64,000 nucleotides of DNA from Pseudomonas sp. Irchel 3H7 (GCF_900187605.1 NZ_FYEA01000008.1:186001-250000), one strand, 5' to 3'. Counted from the stretch's first letter, positions 1-8,128 are shown. Made by a program: numbers and translations. The notes: a model not told the origin generated them from the letters alone.

Positions 1-340
1 TCTTGTAGGGCACCGTCCAGTCTCGACCAGTGACCGCACCGGGAATAATATACGGAGAGTCTGGATCCGCTGGATCAACAACGTCCAGCCACGTCGTCGT
101 ACCTGCTATTCGAATCTGTGGTTGAAATGAATCATCGTCGTCCTCAATTACCGGCTTTGGTACCACATATTCCAAATCACCGTTAAGAGAAGCAATCGGG
201 ATGCGCAAATCAGGAGCTAGTGTTTGCGCAGGGAATGTAACAGCCAATGGCGGATCCGCATCAATAGCGTTATGCACGGTGGACCTTGCTTTAAGCGCCG
301 CCAGCCTGGACAGGTGTGCCTTTTTAACTATAGCGTTCAT
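1..340 (-). CDS. Hypothetical protein, N-terminal part only (runs off left edge)
   Basis: About 113 codons are inside the window and the frame stays open to base 1. ATG at 340 is preceded by GGAGAG at a 4-base spacing, which decides the start. The visible part has a basic N-terminus, no signal peptide or membrane segment, many prolines and an acidic EDDDD run near residue 67. It lies 87 bases downstream of the gene at 428-1231 on the same strand, so the two may be cotranscribed. Base composition is AT-richer than the kgu genes next door. No family is recognised; by position and style it may belong with the beta-rich unknown protein upstream, but that is inference. Confidence 0.7.
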   Translation of the reverse strand, partial: MNAIVKKAHLSRLAALKARSTVHNAIDADPPLAVTFPAQTLAPDLRIPIASLNGDLEYVVPKPVIEDDDDSFQPQIRIAGTTTWLDVVDPADPDSPYIIPGAVTGRDWTVPYK

Positions 341-427
341 GGTTCTCTCCATACGTTTGCATATCAGGAAATCTTTCTAATCTCTTGGTTATCCCACATT
401 TATCACTTACCACTTTCGCTCCATACT

Positions 428-1231
428 TTACGGCCCGCATGGAAATTCCTCGCCAGTAACTATTCGATCAATTTTAACTACTCTGACTTTGGAGACTCCA
501 ACGAGTCTCCGGCCGCGAAAAACCCGATACTGAACGACCGCTGAAGAGTTCTCCACCATGGGTTTTATATGAACATCGTAAGGCTCGATCACTAGCGAGT
601 ACCCGTTTTTTATATCATTCTCGCTCAGTGGAAAACGGATGCTTTTCTTGCGAGCTCTAACGTACTCCACATTACTTCCGTTTAAACTTGGATAACCTCT
701 CCAAAGCAACTCAACTCGATCTCCAGTTTTGAATCCCGACAAGGGGGGAACAGATACTCTAACGCCCTCCCATAAAGGTGGATCTGTGTCGCAGTTCAGA
801 TATCCGTAGAAATCTTTATCGGGGCAATCCGGCTCATCGAGATCACGTGGAATAGGGGTGTGATCAATTGTAAGATTGCGAGGATCTGACTTTGAGAGTT
901 GATCCGCAGTATCCAAAACCTCGTAGCGCAACTGACCAACGCCGTTAACCTGCAGAAAGCTCGCATCGATACGAATAATAAATTCTGGCTGGATGTCCGC
1001 TGCTGTGTAGGTATTTTCGATCTTGAACAGCGGCTGCCCTGGCTGATCAAAGTAAACCGTTAAAATATCCCTATCATCAGGCAGCGTTGCGTAACTGGGC
1101 CACAGGGGAATGACCACGTCGATTCCTGCCAGTAACAAATCCAGCGGGATATATCCGTCCGGGTCAATATCGGCATCTTCTACACCGATGACTCTCGGTG
1201 GATTAAAGTTTAGCGGCCCTCGGTTAGACAT
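428..1231 (-). CDS. Hypothetical two-module beta-rich protein, paralogue of the protein at 8361-9092
   Basis: A 267-residue protein with no signal peptide or membrane segment. Residues about 25-125 form one module (IPLWPSY, then a strand-rich stretch ending in YEVLDTADQ and IDHTPIP). Residues about 150-260 form a second module with GDRVELLWRG followed by VQYRVFRG. The same order and spacing (QKWPGS, YIVNTAGNP, IDVTAP, GDEVLV, FYRLVDRAGN) occurs in the protein at 8361-9092, so the two are homologous. Alternating hydrophobic strands suggest Ig-like or other beta-sandwich domains. Codon use is AT-richer than neighbouring metabolic genes. A dyad 79 bases upstream is shared with the paralogue. Function unknown; a surface or toxin-like role would be a guess. 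Confidence 0.8.
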   Translation of the reverse strand: MSNRGPLNFNPPRVIGVEDADIDPDGYIPLDLLLAGIDVVIPLWPSYATLPDDRDILTVYFDQPGQPLFKIENTYTAADIQPEFIIRIDASFLQVNGVGQLRYEVLDTADQLSKSDPRNLTIDHTPIPRDLDEPDCPDKDFYGYLNCDTDPPLWEGVRVSVPPLSGFKTGDRVELLWRGYPSLNGSNVEYVRARKKSIRFPLSENDIKNGYSLVIEPYDVHIKPMVENSSAVVQYRVFRGRRLVGVSKVRVVKIDRIVTGEEFPCGP

Positions 1232-1310
1232 ACGTCAAAGCCCCTTGATGTCTTTTGGAATTAATGAAAAGCCTCGGTCCGATTAAACGTCGTGTCAGAC
1301 TTCTTGCCTA

Positions 1311-1326
1311 CTGTCATATCTGACAG
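1311..1326 (-). promoter_or_regulatory. Dyad CTGTCA-N4-TGACAG upstream of hypothetical gene 428-1231
   Basis: A perfect 6+6 inverted repeat with a 4-base spacer, 79 bases before the start codon at 1231. Read on the minus strand, it and its flanks (TACCTGTCAGA, TGACAGTAG) match those of the dyad at 8261-8276, which lies 84 bases before a paralogous gene. There is no T tract, so it is not a terminator; a shared operator or activator site is inferred. Confidence 0.6.
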
Positions 1327-1404
1327 GTATTTCGACCGTCTGTCGGAATATCGGCCTATCAGAAGATAAAATCGCTTGACGACTTTCCTGCAAATCGGAT
1401 CTCC

Positions 1405-1418
1405 TGAAACCGGTTTCA
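1405..1418 (+). promoter_or_regulatory. PtxS operator upstream of ptxS
   Basis: TGAAACCGGTTTCA, a perfect 14-bp palindrome, 29 bases before the ptxS start. This is the established PtxS recognition sequence in Pseudomonas, and its position indicates autorepression. An identical copy precedes kguE at 2603-2616. Confidence 0.93.
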
Positions 1419-1447
1419 GCGCATTCCTATAACAACAAGGTTCATTA

Positions 1448-2476
1448 ATGAACGACTTCTCAACCGCCCAGCGCAGCCGCGTGACCATGCTCGACGTCGC
1501 CGAGCGCGCAGGCGTGTCCAAGGCCAGCGTCTCGCGCTTCATTGGCGATGATCGCGCCCTGCTCTCCGATGCCATTGCCCTGCGCATCGAGCAAGCCATT
1601 GCCGAACTCGGCTATCGCCCTAACCAAATGGCCCGTGGTCTGAAACGCGGACGTACGCGCCTGATCGGCATGTTGGTGGCCGATATTCGTAACCCTTATT
1701 CGATTGCCGTGATGCACGGGGTGGAAACCGCCTGCCGAGCGCACGGCTACAGCCTGGTGGTGTGCAACACCGACCGCGATGACGAGCAGGAACGCCAGCA
1801 CCTGGCCCTGTTGCGCTCGTACAACATCGAAGGGTTGATCGTGAACACCCTTGGCCATCACCGTGACGAACTGCACGAGCTGCGCCGGGAGATGCCGCTG
1901 GTGCTGGTGGATCGCAAGGTCGACGGACTGGACAGCGACATGGTTGGGTTGAACAACCCCCAAGCGGTGGAGATGGCGCTGGCGCATTTGGAGCAGCGCG
2001 GTTATCGGGATCTGGTGCTGGTCACTGAGCCGTATGACGGCACCAGTTCACGGATCGAACGGGTCAGCAGTTTTCAGGCGCAGATTGCTCAGCGCTCGAA
2101 CCTGGCCGGGGCGGTGCTGGAAACCGGCGATGAACTGAACGCACAACTTCAAACTTTTTTAAACACACCCGGCAATGGCCCGAAAGCGCTGTTTTGCGCC
2201 AATGGTGTGGCAGCGTTGGCGGCCACGTCGGCGTTACGAGTATTGGGTGTTCGATTGTTCGAGGATGTCGGGCTGATTGCCCTGGATGATCTGGATTGGT
2301 ATCCGTTGGTGGGCAGCGGGATTACCGCGCTGGCTCAGCCGACGGCAGAGATAGGCGCGCGGGCGTTTGAGTGTTTGCTCAAGCGTTTGCGCGGGGATGA
2401 CGAGGTGGCGCGGGTGGTGGATTTTGCGCCGGTGCTGGTTGAGCGTGGGTCTACCTTGGGGGTTAGCGGTGTTTGA
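1448..2476 (+). CDS. ptxS: LacI-family regulator PtxS of 2-ketogluconate metabolism
   Basis: A 342-residue LacI/GalR repressor. Residues about 13-60 are the helix-turn-helix and hinge (VTMLDVAERAGVSKASVSRF), followed by a periplasmic-binding-like sensor domain (LIGMLVADIRNPYS, then GLIALDD near residue 275). It sits directly upstream of kguE-K-T-D in the same direction, and the known PtxS palindrome occurs before both ptxS and kguE. In Pseudomonas, PtxS represses itself and the kgu genes and is released by 2-ketogluconate. The length is normal for the family. The gap to kguE holds a REPIN, so the two are probably transcribed separately. Confidence 0.95.
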   Translation: MNDFSTAQRSRVTMLDVAERAGVSKASVSRFIGDDRALLSDAIALRIEQAIAELGYRPNQMARGLKRGRTRLIGMLVADIRNPYSIAVMHGVETACRAHGYSLVVCNTDRDDEQERQHLALLRSYNIEGLIVNTLGHHRDELHELRREMPLVLVDRKVDGLDSDMVGLNNPQAVEMALAHLEQRGYRDLVLVTEPYDGTSSRIERVSSFQAQIAQRSNLAGAVLETGDELNAQLQTFLNTPGNGPKALFCANGVAALAATSALRVLGVRLFEDVGLIALDDLDWYPLVGSGITALAQPTAEIGARAFECLLKRLRGDDEVARVVDFAPVLVERGSTLGVSGV

Positions 2477-2484
2477 GCTGACGC

Positions 2485-2558
2485 TATCGCGAGCAGGCTC
2501 ACTCCTACAGGGGGGAACGCATTCCAAATGTAGGAGTGAGCCTGCTCGCGAAGGCGTC
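2485..2558. repeat. REPIN, family C (GCGAGCAGGCTCACTCCTACA type)
   Basis: Two inverted arms, ATCGCGAGCAGGCTCACTCC at about 2486-2505 and its complement at about 2532-2553, around a short loop in the ptxS-kguE gap. This is a typical Pseudomonas REP doublet and the only copy of this sequence family found in the window. Confidence 0.85.
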
Positions 2559-2602
2559 CGAAAGGACAACACAGAAACACCTGATATTTTTTTGAACAAA
2601 AA

Positions 2603-2616
2603 TGAAACCGGTTTCA
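2603..2616 (+). promoter_or_regulatory. PtxS operator of the kgu operon
   Basis: TGAAACCGGTTTCA, identical to the palindrome before ptxS and 13 bases upstream of the kguE start codon. Bound PtxS here would cover the translation start region and probably block transcription. Confidence 0.93.
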
Positions 2617-2629
2617 GAGGTCAATAACA

Positions 2630-3412
2630 ATGAATAAACCCGCCGTTTCCATCAGTCTGTCCAGCTACGGCGCCGAGCTTGTGCGTCAGCGCGGGCAGGA
2701 CGCTTTCATCGATGTTCTGGCCGCCGCCGGGGCCAATCGCATCGAATGGCGCGAAGAGCTGCTGACGCGCGAAGACCCTGCGCACTTGGCGCAGGCCACG
2801 CAGGCGCAGGGCTTGCTAAGCATTTATTCCTCGCCCACCGAACTGTGGCTGGCCGGGCAGGCGCAGCCTAATCCCGAGTTGATCACCGCGCTGCAACAGG
2901 CCGAAGCATTCGGCTCAAAGTGGCTCAAGGTTTCTCTCGGCTACTTCACCGACACCAACGATCTGCAAGCCCTGGCCGAACGCTTGAAGCTCAGCCCGGT
3001 GCAGTTGCTGGTGGAAAACGACCAGACCTTGCACGGCGGACGCATCGAACCGTTTCAGCGCTTCTTCGCTGCCGTCGAGCAGCACAATCTGCCGATCAAA
3101 ATGACTTTCGACATCGGCAACTGGCAGTGGCAGGACCAGTCCGCCACCAGCGCCGCTCGCCTGCTCGGCCGGCATGTCGGTTATGTGCACTGCAAAGCCG
3201 TGGCCCGTCGCGCCGACGGCAAACTGGTGGCGGTGCCGCCGGCCGTCAGTGACCTGCATCTATGGGAACAACTGTTGCGGCACATGGCCCAAGGCGTTAT
3301 GCGCGCCGCCGAATATCCGTTGCAGGGCGATGATCTGGTGCAACTGACCACCGAGCACGTCGCCGCCCTCGCCCGCCTCGGCCAATCGCGTCTGGAGCCT
3401 GCTCATGTCTGA
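2630..3412 (+). CDS. kguE: KguE, sugar phosphate isomerase/epimerase-like protein of the 2-ketogluconate operon
   Basis: A 260-residue TIM-barrel protein of the AP endonuclease 2/xylose isomerase-like family: IEWREELL near residue 39, VENDQTLHGG near 127, FDIGNWQW near 158 and YVHCKA near 183 are the strand-end acidic and histidine residues of that fold. It is the first gene of kguE-K-T-D, and its last 8 bases overlap kguK. The operon imports 2-ketogluconate, phosphorylates it and reduces it to 6-phosphogluconate; KguE's exact reaction in that route is not settled. The start follows the PtxS operator, and the ribosome site is weak. Confidence 0.92.
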   Translation: MNKPAVSISLSSYGAELVRQRGQDAFIDVLAAAGANRIEWREELLTREDPAHLAQATQAQGLLSIYSSPTELWLAGQAQPNPELITALQQAEAFGSKWLKVSLGYFTDTNDLQALAERLKLSPVQLLVENDQTLHGGRIEPFQRFFAAVEQHNLPIKMTFDIGNWQWQDQSATSAARLLGRHVGYVHCKAVARRADGKLVAVPPAVSDLHLWEQLLRHMAQGVMRAAEYPLQGDDLVQLTTEHVAALARLGQSRLEPAHV

Positions 3413-4448
3413 GATCGATATTCTCTCGTTCGGTGAAACCATGGCGATGCTGGTCGCTGAGCAGACCGGTGATCTGGCCGCCGTCGAGCACTTCCACAAG
3501 CGCATCGCCGGGGCTGACAGCAATGTCGCCATCGGGCTTTCGCGTCTGGGTTTCAACGTCGCATGGCTGAGCCGCGTCGGTAACGATTCGCTCGGGCGCT
3601 TTGTGGTGCAGACCTTGATCAAGGAAGGCCTGGATTGCAGCCATGTCGATGTCGATAAACAACACCCGACCGGTTTCCAGTTCAAGTCCCGCAATGACGA
3701 TGGCAGCGATCCGCAGGTCGAGTATTTCCGGCGCGGTTCGGCGGCCAGTCATTTGTCGCCGCAGTCGATTACGACCAATCTGCTGAGCGCTCGTCATCTG
3801 CATGCCACGGGCATCCCACCGGCGCTCTCAGCCTCGACGCGGGAGATGTCCTTTGAACTGATGACGCGCATGCGCAATGCCGGGCGCAGCGTGTCCTTCG
3901 ACCCCAATCTGCGCCCAAGCCTGTGGGCCAGCGAGCGCGAAATGATCACCGAGATCAACCGCCTCGCCGCCCTCGCCCATTGGGTGCTGCCGGGTTTGAG
4001 TGAAGGCCGTTTGCTGACCGGTTTCGAAGACCCGGCGGACATTGCTGCGTTTTATCTCGATCAAGGTGCCGAAGCGGTGGCGATCAAACTTGGCCCGCAG
4101 GGTGCGTATTACCGAACGCATCTGGATCAGGGTTTTGTCGCGGGTGTGCCGGTGTCCAATGTCGTCGACACGGTCGGTGCCGGTGACGGCTTTGCGGTGG
4201 GGATGATCAGCGCCCTGCTGGAGCATCAGGGTTTTGCCGAGGCGGTGCAGCGCGCGAACTGGATTGGCAGTCGGGCGGTGCAGAGTCGCGGGGATATGGA
4301 GGGCCTTCCGACCCGGGCCGAACTCTTCAGCGAATTTGAGGCCGCCATCGCTGGCAAGCCAGCTCCCACAAGGGTTGGTGGTGGAAATGCAATCTTTGAC
4401 ATACCCGAGATCCCTGTGGGAGCTGGCTTGCCAGCGATGAGGCCCTGA
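3405..4448 (+). CDS. kguK: 2-ketogluconate kinase KguK (PfkB family), C-terminus encoded by a REPIN
   Basis: A 347-residue ribokinase/PfkB-type sugar kinase that phosphorylates 2-ketogluconate at C-6 in the cytosol. The N-terminal GETMAMLV and GADSNVAIGLSRLG carry substrate-binding features; DTVGAGDGFAVG near residue 255 is PfkB signature 2 with the catalytic aspartate. It overlaps kguE by 8 bases, implying translational coupling. The last 35 or so residues (from about 313, beginning AAIAGKPAPTR and ending GAGLPAMRP) are encoded entirely by a REPIN at 4341-4445, and the stop codon follows directly. The enzyme core is complete before that, so the tail is probably a dispensable extension. Confidence 0.93.
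   Translation: MSEIDILSFGETMAMLVAEQTGDLAAVEHFHKRIAGADSNVAIGLSRLGFNVAWLSRVGNDSLGRFVVQTLIKEGLDCSHVDVDKQHPTGFQFKSRNDDGSDPQVEYFRRGSAASHLSPQSITTNLLSARHLHATGIPPALSASTREMSFELMTRMRNAGRSVSFDPNLRPSLWASEREMITEINRLAALAHWVLPGLSEGRLLTGFEDPADIAAFYLDQGAEAVAIKLGPQGAYYRTHLDQGFVAGVPVSNVVDTVGAGDGFAVGMISALLEHQGFAEAVQRANWIGSRAVQSRGDMEGLPTRAELFSEFEAAIAGKPAPTRVGGGNAIFDIPEIPVGAGLPAMRP
4341..4445. repeat. REPIN, family A (ATCGCTGGCAAGCCAGCTCCCACA type), inside the kguK 3' end
   Basis: Two inverted arms, ATCGCTGGCAAGCCAGCTCC at about 4347-4366 and its complement at about 4419-4438, separated by a 50-base loop. Unlike the other family A copies at 6815-6920 and 12348-12452, this one lies within an open reading frame. 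Confidence 0.9.
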
Positions 4449-4507
4449 CAGGCAACCGATTTATTGAACCTGCTGCGACAAAAACAACAAGCTCAGGAGC
4501 AAGACCC

Positions 4508-5806
4508 ATGAAAACCGCAACCCTCGCCACCCGCCGCTGGTGGTACATCATGCCGATCGTGTTCATCACCTACAGCCTGGCGTATCTCGATCGCGCCAAC
4601 TACGGTTTTGCCGCCGCCTCGGGCATGGCCGAAGACCTGATGATTACCCCGGGCCTGTCATCGCTGCTCGGTGCACTGTTCTTCCTCGGTTACTTTTTTT
4701 TCCAGGTGCCCGGTGCGATCTACGCGCAAAAGCACAGCGTGAAGAAACTGATTTTCGTCAGCCTGATTCTCTGGGGCGGTCTCGCCACGTTGACCGGCGT
4801 GGTCTCCAATGCCTATTGGCTGATCGTCATCCGCTTCATGCTCGGTGTCGTCGAAGCCGCTGTCATGCCGGCAATGCTGGTCTACCTGTGCCACTGGTTC
4901 ACCCGTGCCGAACGCTCGCGGGCCAACACTTTTCTGATCCTCGGCAACCCGGTGACCATGCTGTGGATGTCAGTGGTTTCGGGTTATCTGGTGCAGCATT
5001 TCAGTTGGCGCTGGATGTTCATCATCGAAGGCCTGCCGGCGGTGCTGTGGGCGTTTATCTGGTGGCGTCTGGCCGATGATCGTCCGGCTCAGGCGAAGTG
5101 GCTCAATGATCAGGAAAAGCACGATCTGGAAAGCGCACTCGCTGCCGAACAGGTCGGCATCAAAGCGGTGAAGAACTACGCCGAGGCGTTCCGTTCGCCG
5201 AAGGTGATCATTCTCGCGCTGCAGTTTTTCTGCTGGAGCATCGGCGTTTACGGCTTTGTGCTGTGGCTGCCGTCGATCCTCAAGGCTGGCGCGCAAATGG
5301 ACATGATCGAGGCCGGCTGGTTGTCGGCGCTGCCGTATCTGGCGGCGGTGATCGGCATGCTTGTGGTGTCGTGGGGTTCGGACAAGTTGCAGAAGCGCAA
5401 ACGTTTTGTCTGGCCGCCGCTGCTGATCGCGTCCATTGCGTTTTACGGTTCTTACGCACTGGGTGCCGAACACTTCTGGTGGTCGTACACGCTGCTGGTG
5501 ATTGCCGGCGCGTGCATGTACGCACCTTACGGGCCGTTCTTTGCCATCGTCCCGGAGATTCTCCCGGCCAACGTTGCCGGTGGCGCGATGGCGCTGATCA
5601 ACAGCATGGGCGCGCTCGGTTCGTTCGGCGGCTCGTATCTGGTCGGTTACTTGAACAGCTCCACCGGTTCGCCCGGCGCTTCGTACCTGCTGATGAGCGG
5701 CGCGCTGCTGCTGTCGGTGGTGCTGACTATTTTTCTCAAGCCCGGCGCCAGTGATCGCGTCGTTGCCAAAGCCGTTGCCACGCGTGCCGTGCCAGCGCAT
5801 TCCTGA
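4508..5806 (+). CDS. kguT: 2-ketogluconate MFS transporter KguT
   Basis: A 432-residue inner-membrane major facilitator of the anion:cation symporter (ACS) family, with about 12 membrane segments. The first cytoplasmic loop and start of TM1 show ITYSLAYLDRANYGFA, typical of ACS sugar-acid carriers, and a long hydrophilic loop lies near residue 200. It follows kguK after 59 bases and precedes kguD by 13 bases, so it is in the kgu operon and should import 2-ketogluconate. The ATG at 4508 has an upstream AGGAG (TCAGGAGCAAGACCC), which supports the start. Confidence 0.93.
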   Translation: MKTATLATRRWWYIMPIVFITYSLAYLDRANYGFAAASGMAEDLMITPGLSSLLGALFFLGYFFFQVPGAIYAQKHSVKKLIFVSLILWGGLATLTGVVSNAYWLIVIRFMLGVVEAAVMPAMLVYLCHWFTRAERSRANTFLILGNPVTMLWMSVVSGYLVQHFSWRWMFIIEGLPAVLWAFIWWRLADDRPAQAKWLNDQEKHDLESALAAEQVGIKAVKNYAEAFRSPKVIILALQFFCWSIGVYGFVLWLPSILKAGAQMDMIEAGWLSALPYLAAVIGMLVVSWGSDKLQKRKRFVWPPLLIASIAFYGSYALGAEHFWWSYTLLVIAGACMYAPYGPFFAIVPEILPANVAGGAMALINSMGALGSFGGSYLVGYLNSSTGSPGASYLLMSGALLLSVVLTIFLKPGASDRVVAKAVATRAVPAHS

Positions 5807-5819
5807 AGAGACTTTTGCC

Positions 5820-6797
5820 ATGAAAAAACAGGTCGTGTTGTACAAGAAACTTTCGCCCGCGCTGATGGCGCGTCTGCAAGAGCAGTGCGAAGTGACGCTG
5901 ATCGACAGCCTCGACGCCGACGGTCTCATGCAACTGCGCGACGCCCTGCCCCGCGCCCACGGTTTGCTCGGCGCCAGCCTGAAACTTGATGCGGCGTTAT
6001 TGGATCTGGCGCCGCAACTGCAAGCCATCGCCAGCGTCTCGGTGGGCGTCGACAACTACGACATCGATTACCTGACCCGGCGCAAGATCCTCCTGAGCAA
6101 CACCCCGGACGTGCTTACCGAAACCACCGCCGACACCGGTTTCGCGCTGATCCTCGCGGCTGCCCGGCGTGTGGTGGAACTGGCGAACATGGTGCGCAGC
6201 GGCCAATGGAGCCGCAACATCGGCCCGGCGCATTTCGGCACCGATGTACATGGCAAGACGCTGGGGATTATCGGCATGGGCCGCATCGGCGAGGCGTTGG
6301 CCCAGCGTGGGCATTTCGGTTTCGGCATGCCGGTGATCTATCACAGCCAGTCGCGCAAACCGGCGGTCGAGGCGCGATTTGATGCGCAATACCGCAGCCT
6401 CGAAGATCTGCTCCAGCAAGCCGATTTCATTTGCCTGACCTTGCCGTTGACGGCGCAGACCGAAGGCTTGATCGGCGCCGAGCAGTTCGCACTGATGCGC
6501 CCGGAAAGCATCTTTATCAATATCTCGCGGGGCAAGGTGGTCGATGAGGCGGCGATGATTGAGGCGCTGCGTCATCAACGGATTCGTGCAGCGGGGCTGG
6601 ATGTGTTTGAGCGTGAGCCGCTGAACCATGATTCGCCGCTGTTGCAACTGAATAATGTGGTGGCGACACCGCACATGGGCTCGGCGACGCATGAGACGCG
6701 CGAAGCGATGGCGCGCTGTGCGGTGGAGAATCTGTTGGCGGCGTTGAAGGGAGAGAAGCCGGCGAATCTGGTGAATCCATCGGCCTGGCAGGGCTGA
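5820..6797 (+). CDS. kguD: 2-ketogluconate 6-phosphate reductase KguD
   Basis: A 325-residue D-isomer-specific 2-hydroxyacid dehydrogenase. It has the NAD(P)-binding GMGRIG motif near residue 155 and the catalytic set R (NISRGKVVDE), E (GLDVFEREPL) and H (TPHMGSAT). It reduces 2-keto-6-phosphogluconate to 6-phosphogluconate, feeding the Entner-Doudoroff route. The frame is open further upstream into kguT, but the ATG at 5820, preceded by GAAGAGAC and starting MKKQVVLYK, gives the family-typical length and a 13-base gap. It is the last gene of the kgu operon. Confidence 0.93.
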   Translation: MKKQVVLYKKLSPALMARLQEQCEVTLIDSLDADGLMQLRDALPRAHGLLGASLKLDAALLDLAPQLQAIASVSVGVDNYDIDYLTRRKILLSNTPDVLTETTADTGFALILAAARRVVELANMVRSGQWSRNIGPAHFGTDVHGKTLGIIGMGRIGEALAQRGHFGFGMPVIYHSQSRKPAVEARFDAQYRSLEDLLQQADFICLTLPLTAQTEGLIGAEQFALMRPESIFINISRGKVVDEAAMIEALRHQRIRAAGLDVFEREPLNHDSPLLQLNNVVATPHMGSATHETREAMARCAVENLLAALKGEKPANLVNPSAWQG

Positions 6798-6814
6798 GAC
6801 CTTCAGTGCCTGTT

Positions 6815-6920
6815 CTGGCCCAATCGCTGGCAAGCCAGCTCCCACAGGGTTCTCGAGCGGACACAAATATCATGTCCACCTCAAATCACTGTGGGAGCTG
6901 GCTTGCCAGCGATGGGGCCA
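6815..6920. repeat. REPIN, family A, after kguD
   Basis: Inverted arms with ATCGCTGGCAAGCCAGCTCC at about 6823-6842 and the complement at about 6894-6913. It lies between the converging 3' ends of kguD and the aminotransferase, the usual REPIN position. Confidence 0.88.
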
Positions 6921-6940
6921 GTGCAGGCAAGACAAAACCA

Positions 6941-8128
6941 TCAGGCACTACGCGCCTGTAAAAGCTGCGCCGCACACAACGCAATCCGCGCACAGGCATC
7001 CGCCAGTTTCACCCGATCCAGCACCAGCCCGATGCGAATATGCCCCGCCGCACTCGGCCCGAACGCTTCCCCGGCCAGCACCGACACGCCATAACCCTCC
7101 AGCAACCGCTCGGCAAACGCCTGGGCGCCCAGCCCGGTCTGACGCACATCAACCATCACAAACATGCCGCCATCCGGGCGAATCGGGTACAACCCCGGAC
7201 AACCCTGCAAACGTTCGCAGACCAGATCCCGGCGCAGGCGATATTCCGCGCGCATTTGCGTCACTTCCGGCAGGTCTGACTGCAACGCAATCTCTGCGGC
7301 CTTCTGCACAAAGTCCGGCAGGCCGAACAGCATGCTCAGCGACAAATTGACTAAATGCTCGGCCAGCGATGTCGGCCCGATCATCCAGCCGATGCGCCAG
7401 CCGGTCATGGCGTGGGATTTCGACAGGCTGTTGATTGTCGCCGTGCGCTCGGCCATGCCCGGCAAACTCGCCGGGCTGACGTGCTGACCTTCATAGAGCA
7501 GTTCGCTGTAGACCTCGTCGCTGATCAGCCACAAGTCATGCCGCACGCAGAGCGCCGCCAGTTCCTGCCAGATCAGCAGTGACAGGCTCGCGCCGCTGGG
7601 ATTGTTCGGACTGTTGAGCAGCATGGCGCGGGTTTTCGGCGTGATCCGCGCAGCGACATCGGCCGGGTCGACGCGAAAGCCGTTTTCCGGGCGCACCGGC
7701 ACCGGCACCACTGTCGCGCCGCAAGCGCCAAACACGCCTTCGTAGGTGACGTACATCGGTTCGGCGACAATCACTTCATCGCCTGGATCCAGCAGACATT
7801 GCGCCACTGAATACACCGCGCATTGCGCGCCAGGCATGACGATCACATGGTCGGCATCCACCGCTTGCCCGCTGCGCCGACGATGGCGTTCGGCAATCAG
7901 CGTGCGCAGCGCCAAACGGCCACGTACTTCGGAATAATGGGTATCGCCGGCCAACAAACTGTCGATCGCGCCGTGAACAATTGGCAGAGGTGTATCGAAA
8001 TCCGGATCGCCGATGCTCAGCAGCAGGATATCGACACCCTCGGCGCGCAACTCCAGCGCTCGGTCGTGAATCTGCCAGGCAGCGGCTCCCTCCCCGGCGA
8101 TTCGTTGGGTCAAGGCTGAATAGCGCAT
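6941..8128 (-). CDS. aruH: Arginine:pyruvate transaminase AruH-type (class I/II aminotransferase)
   Basis: A 395-residue PLP-dependent aminotransferase. SLSKSHAMTGWRIGW holds the Schiff-base lysine; NSPNNPSG and SDEVYSELL are fold-type I cofactor contacts. The start MRYSALTQRIAGEGAAAW, SIGDPDFDTP, the HYSEVRG segment and the end closely resemble Pseudomonas AruH, which begins arginine degradation by transamination with pyruvate. ATG at 8128 is preceded by CAGGAG, which decides the start over an upstream codon in frame. The partner 2-ketoarginine decarboxylase (aruI) and the aruRS sensor pair are not beside it, so a different aspartate/alanine-type substrate remains possible. Confidence 0.82.
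   Translation of the reverse strand: MRYSALTQRIAGEGAAAWQIHDRALELRAEGVDILLLSIGDPDFDTPLPIVHGAIDSLLAGDTHYSEVRGRLALRTLIAERHRRRSGQAVDADHVIVMPGAQCAVYSVAQCLLDPGDEVIVAEPMYVTYEGVFGACGATVVPVPVRPENGFRVDPADVAARITPKTRAMLLNSPNNPSGASLSLLIWQELAALCVRHDLWLISDEVYSELLYEGQHVSPASLPGMAERTATINSLSKSHAMTGWRIGWMIGPTSLAEHLVNLSLSMLFGLPDFVQKAAEIALQSDLPEVTQMRAEYRLRRDLVCERLQGCPGLYPIRPDGGMFVMVDVRQTGLGAQAFAERLLEGYGVSVLAGEAFGPSAAGHIRIGLVLDRVKLADACARIALCAAQLLQARSA

Noticed and set aside
1311..1326. CTGTCA-N4-TGACAG dyad as a terminator
   Set aside because: The stem is short with no T tract, and it sits at the same distance upstream of two paralogous genes, so an operator fits better.
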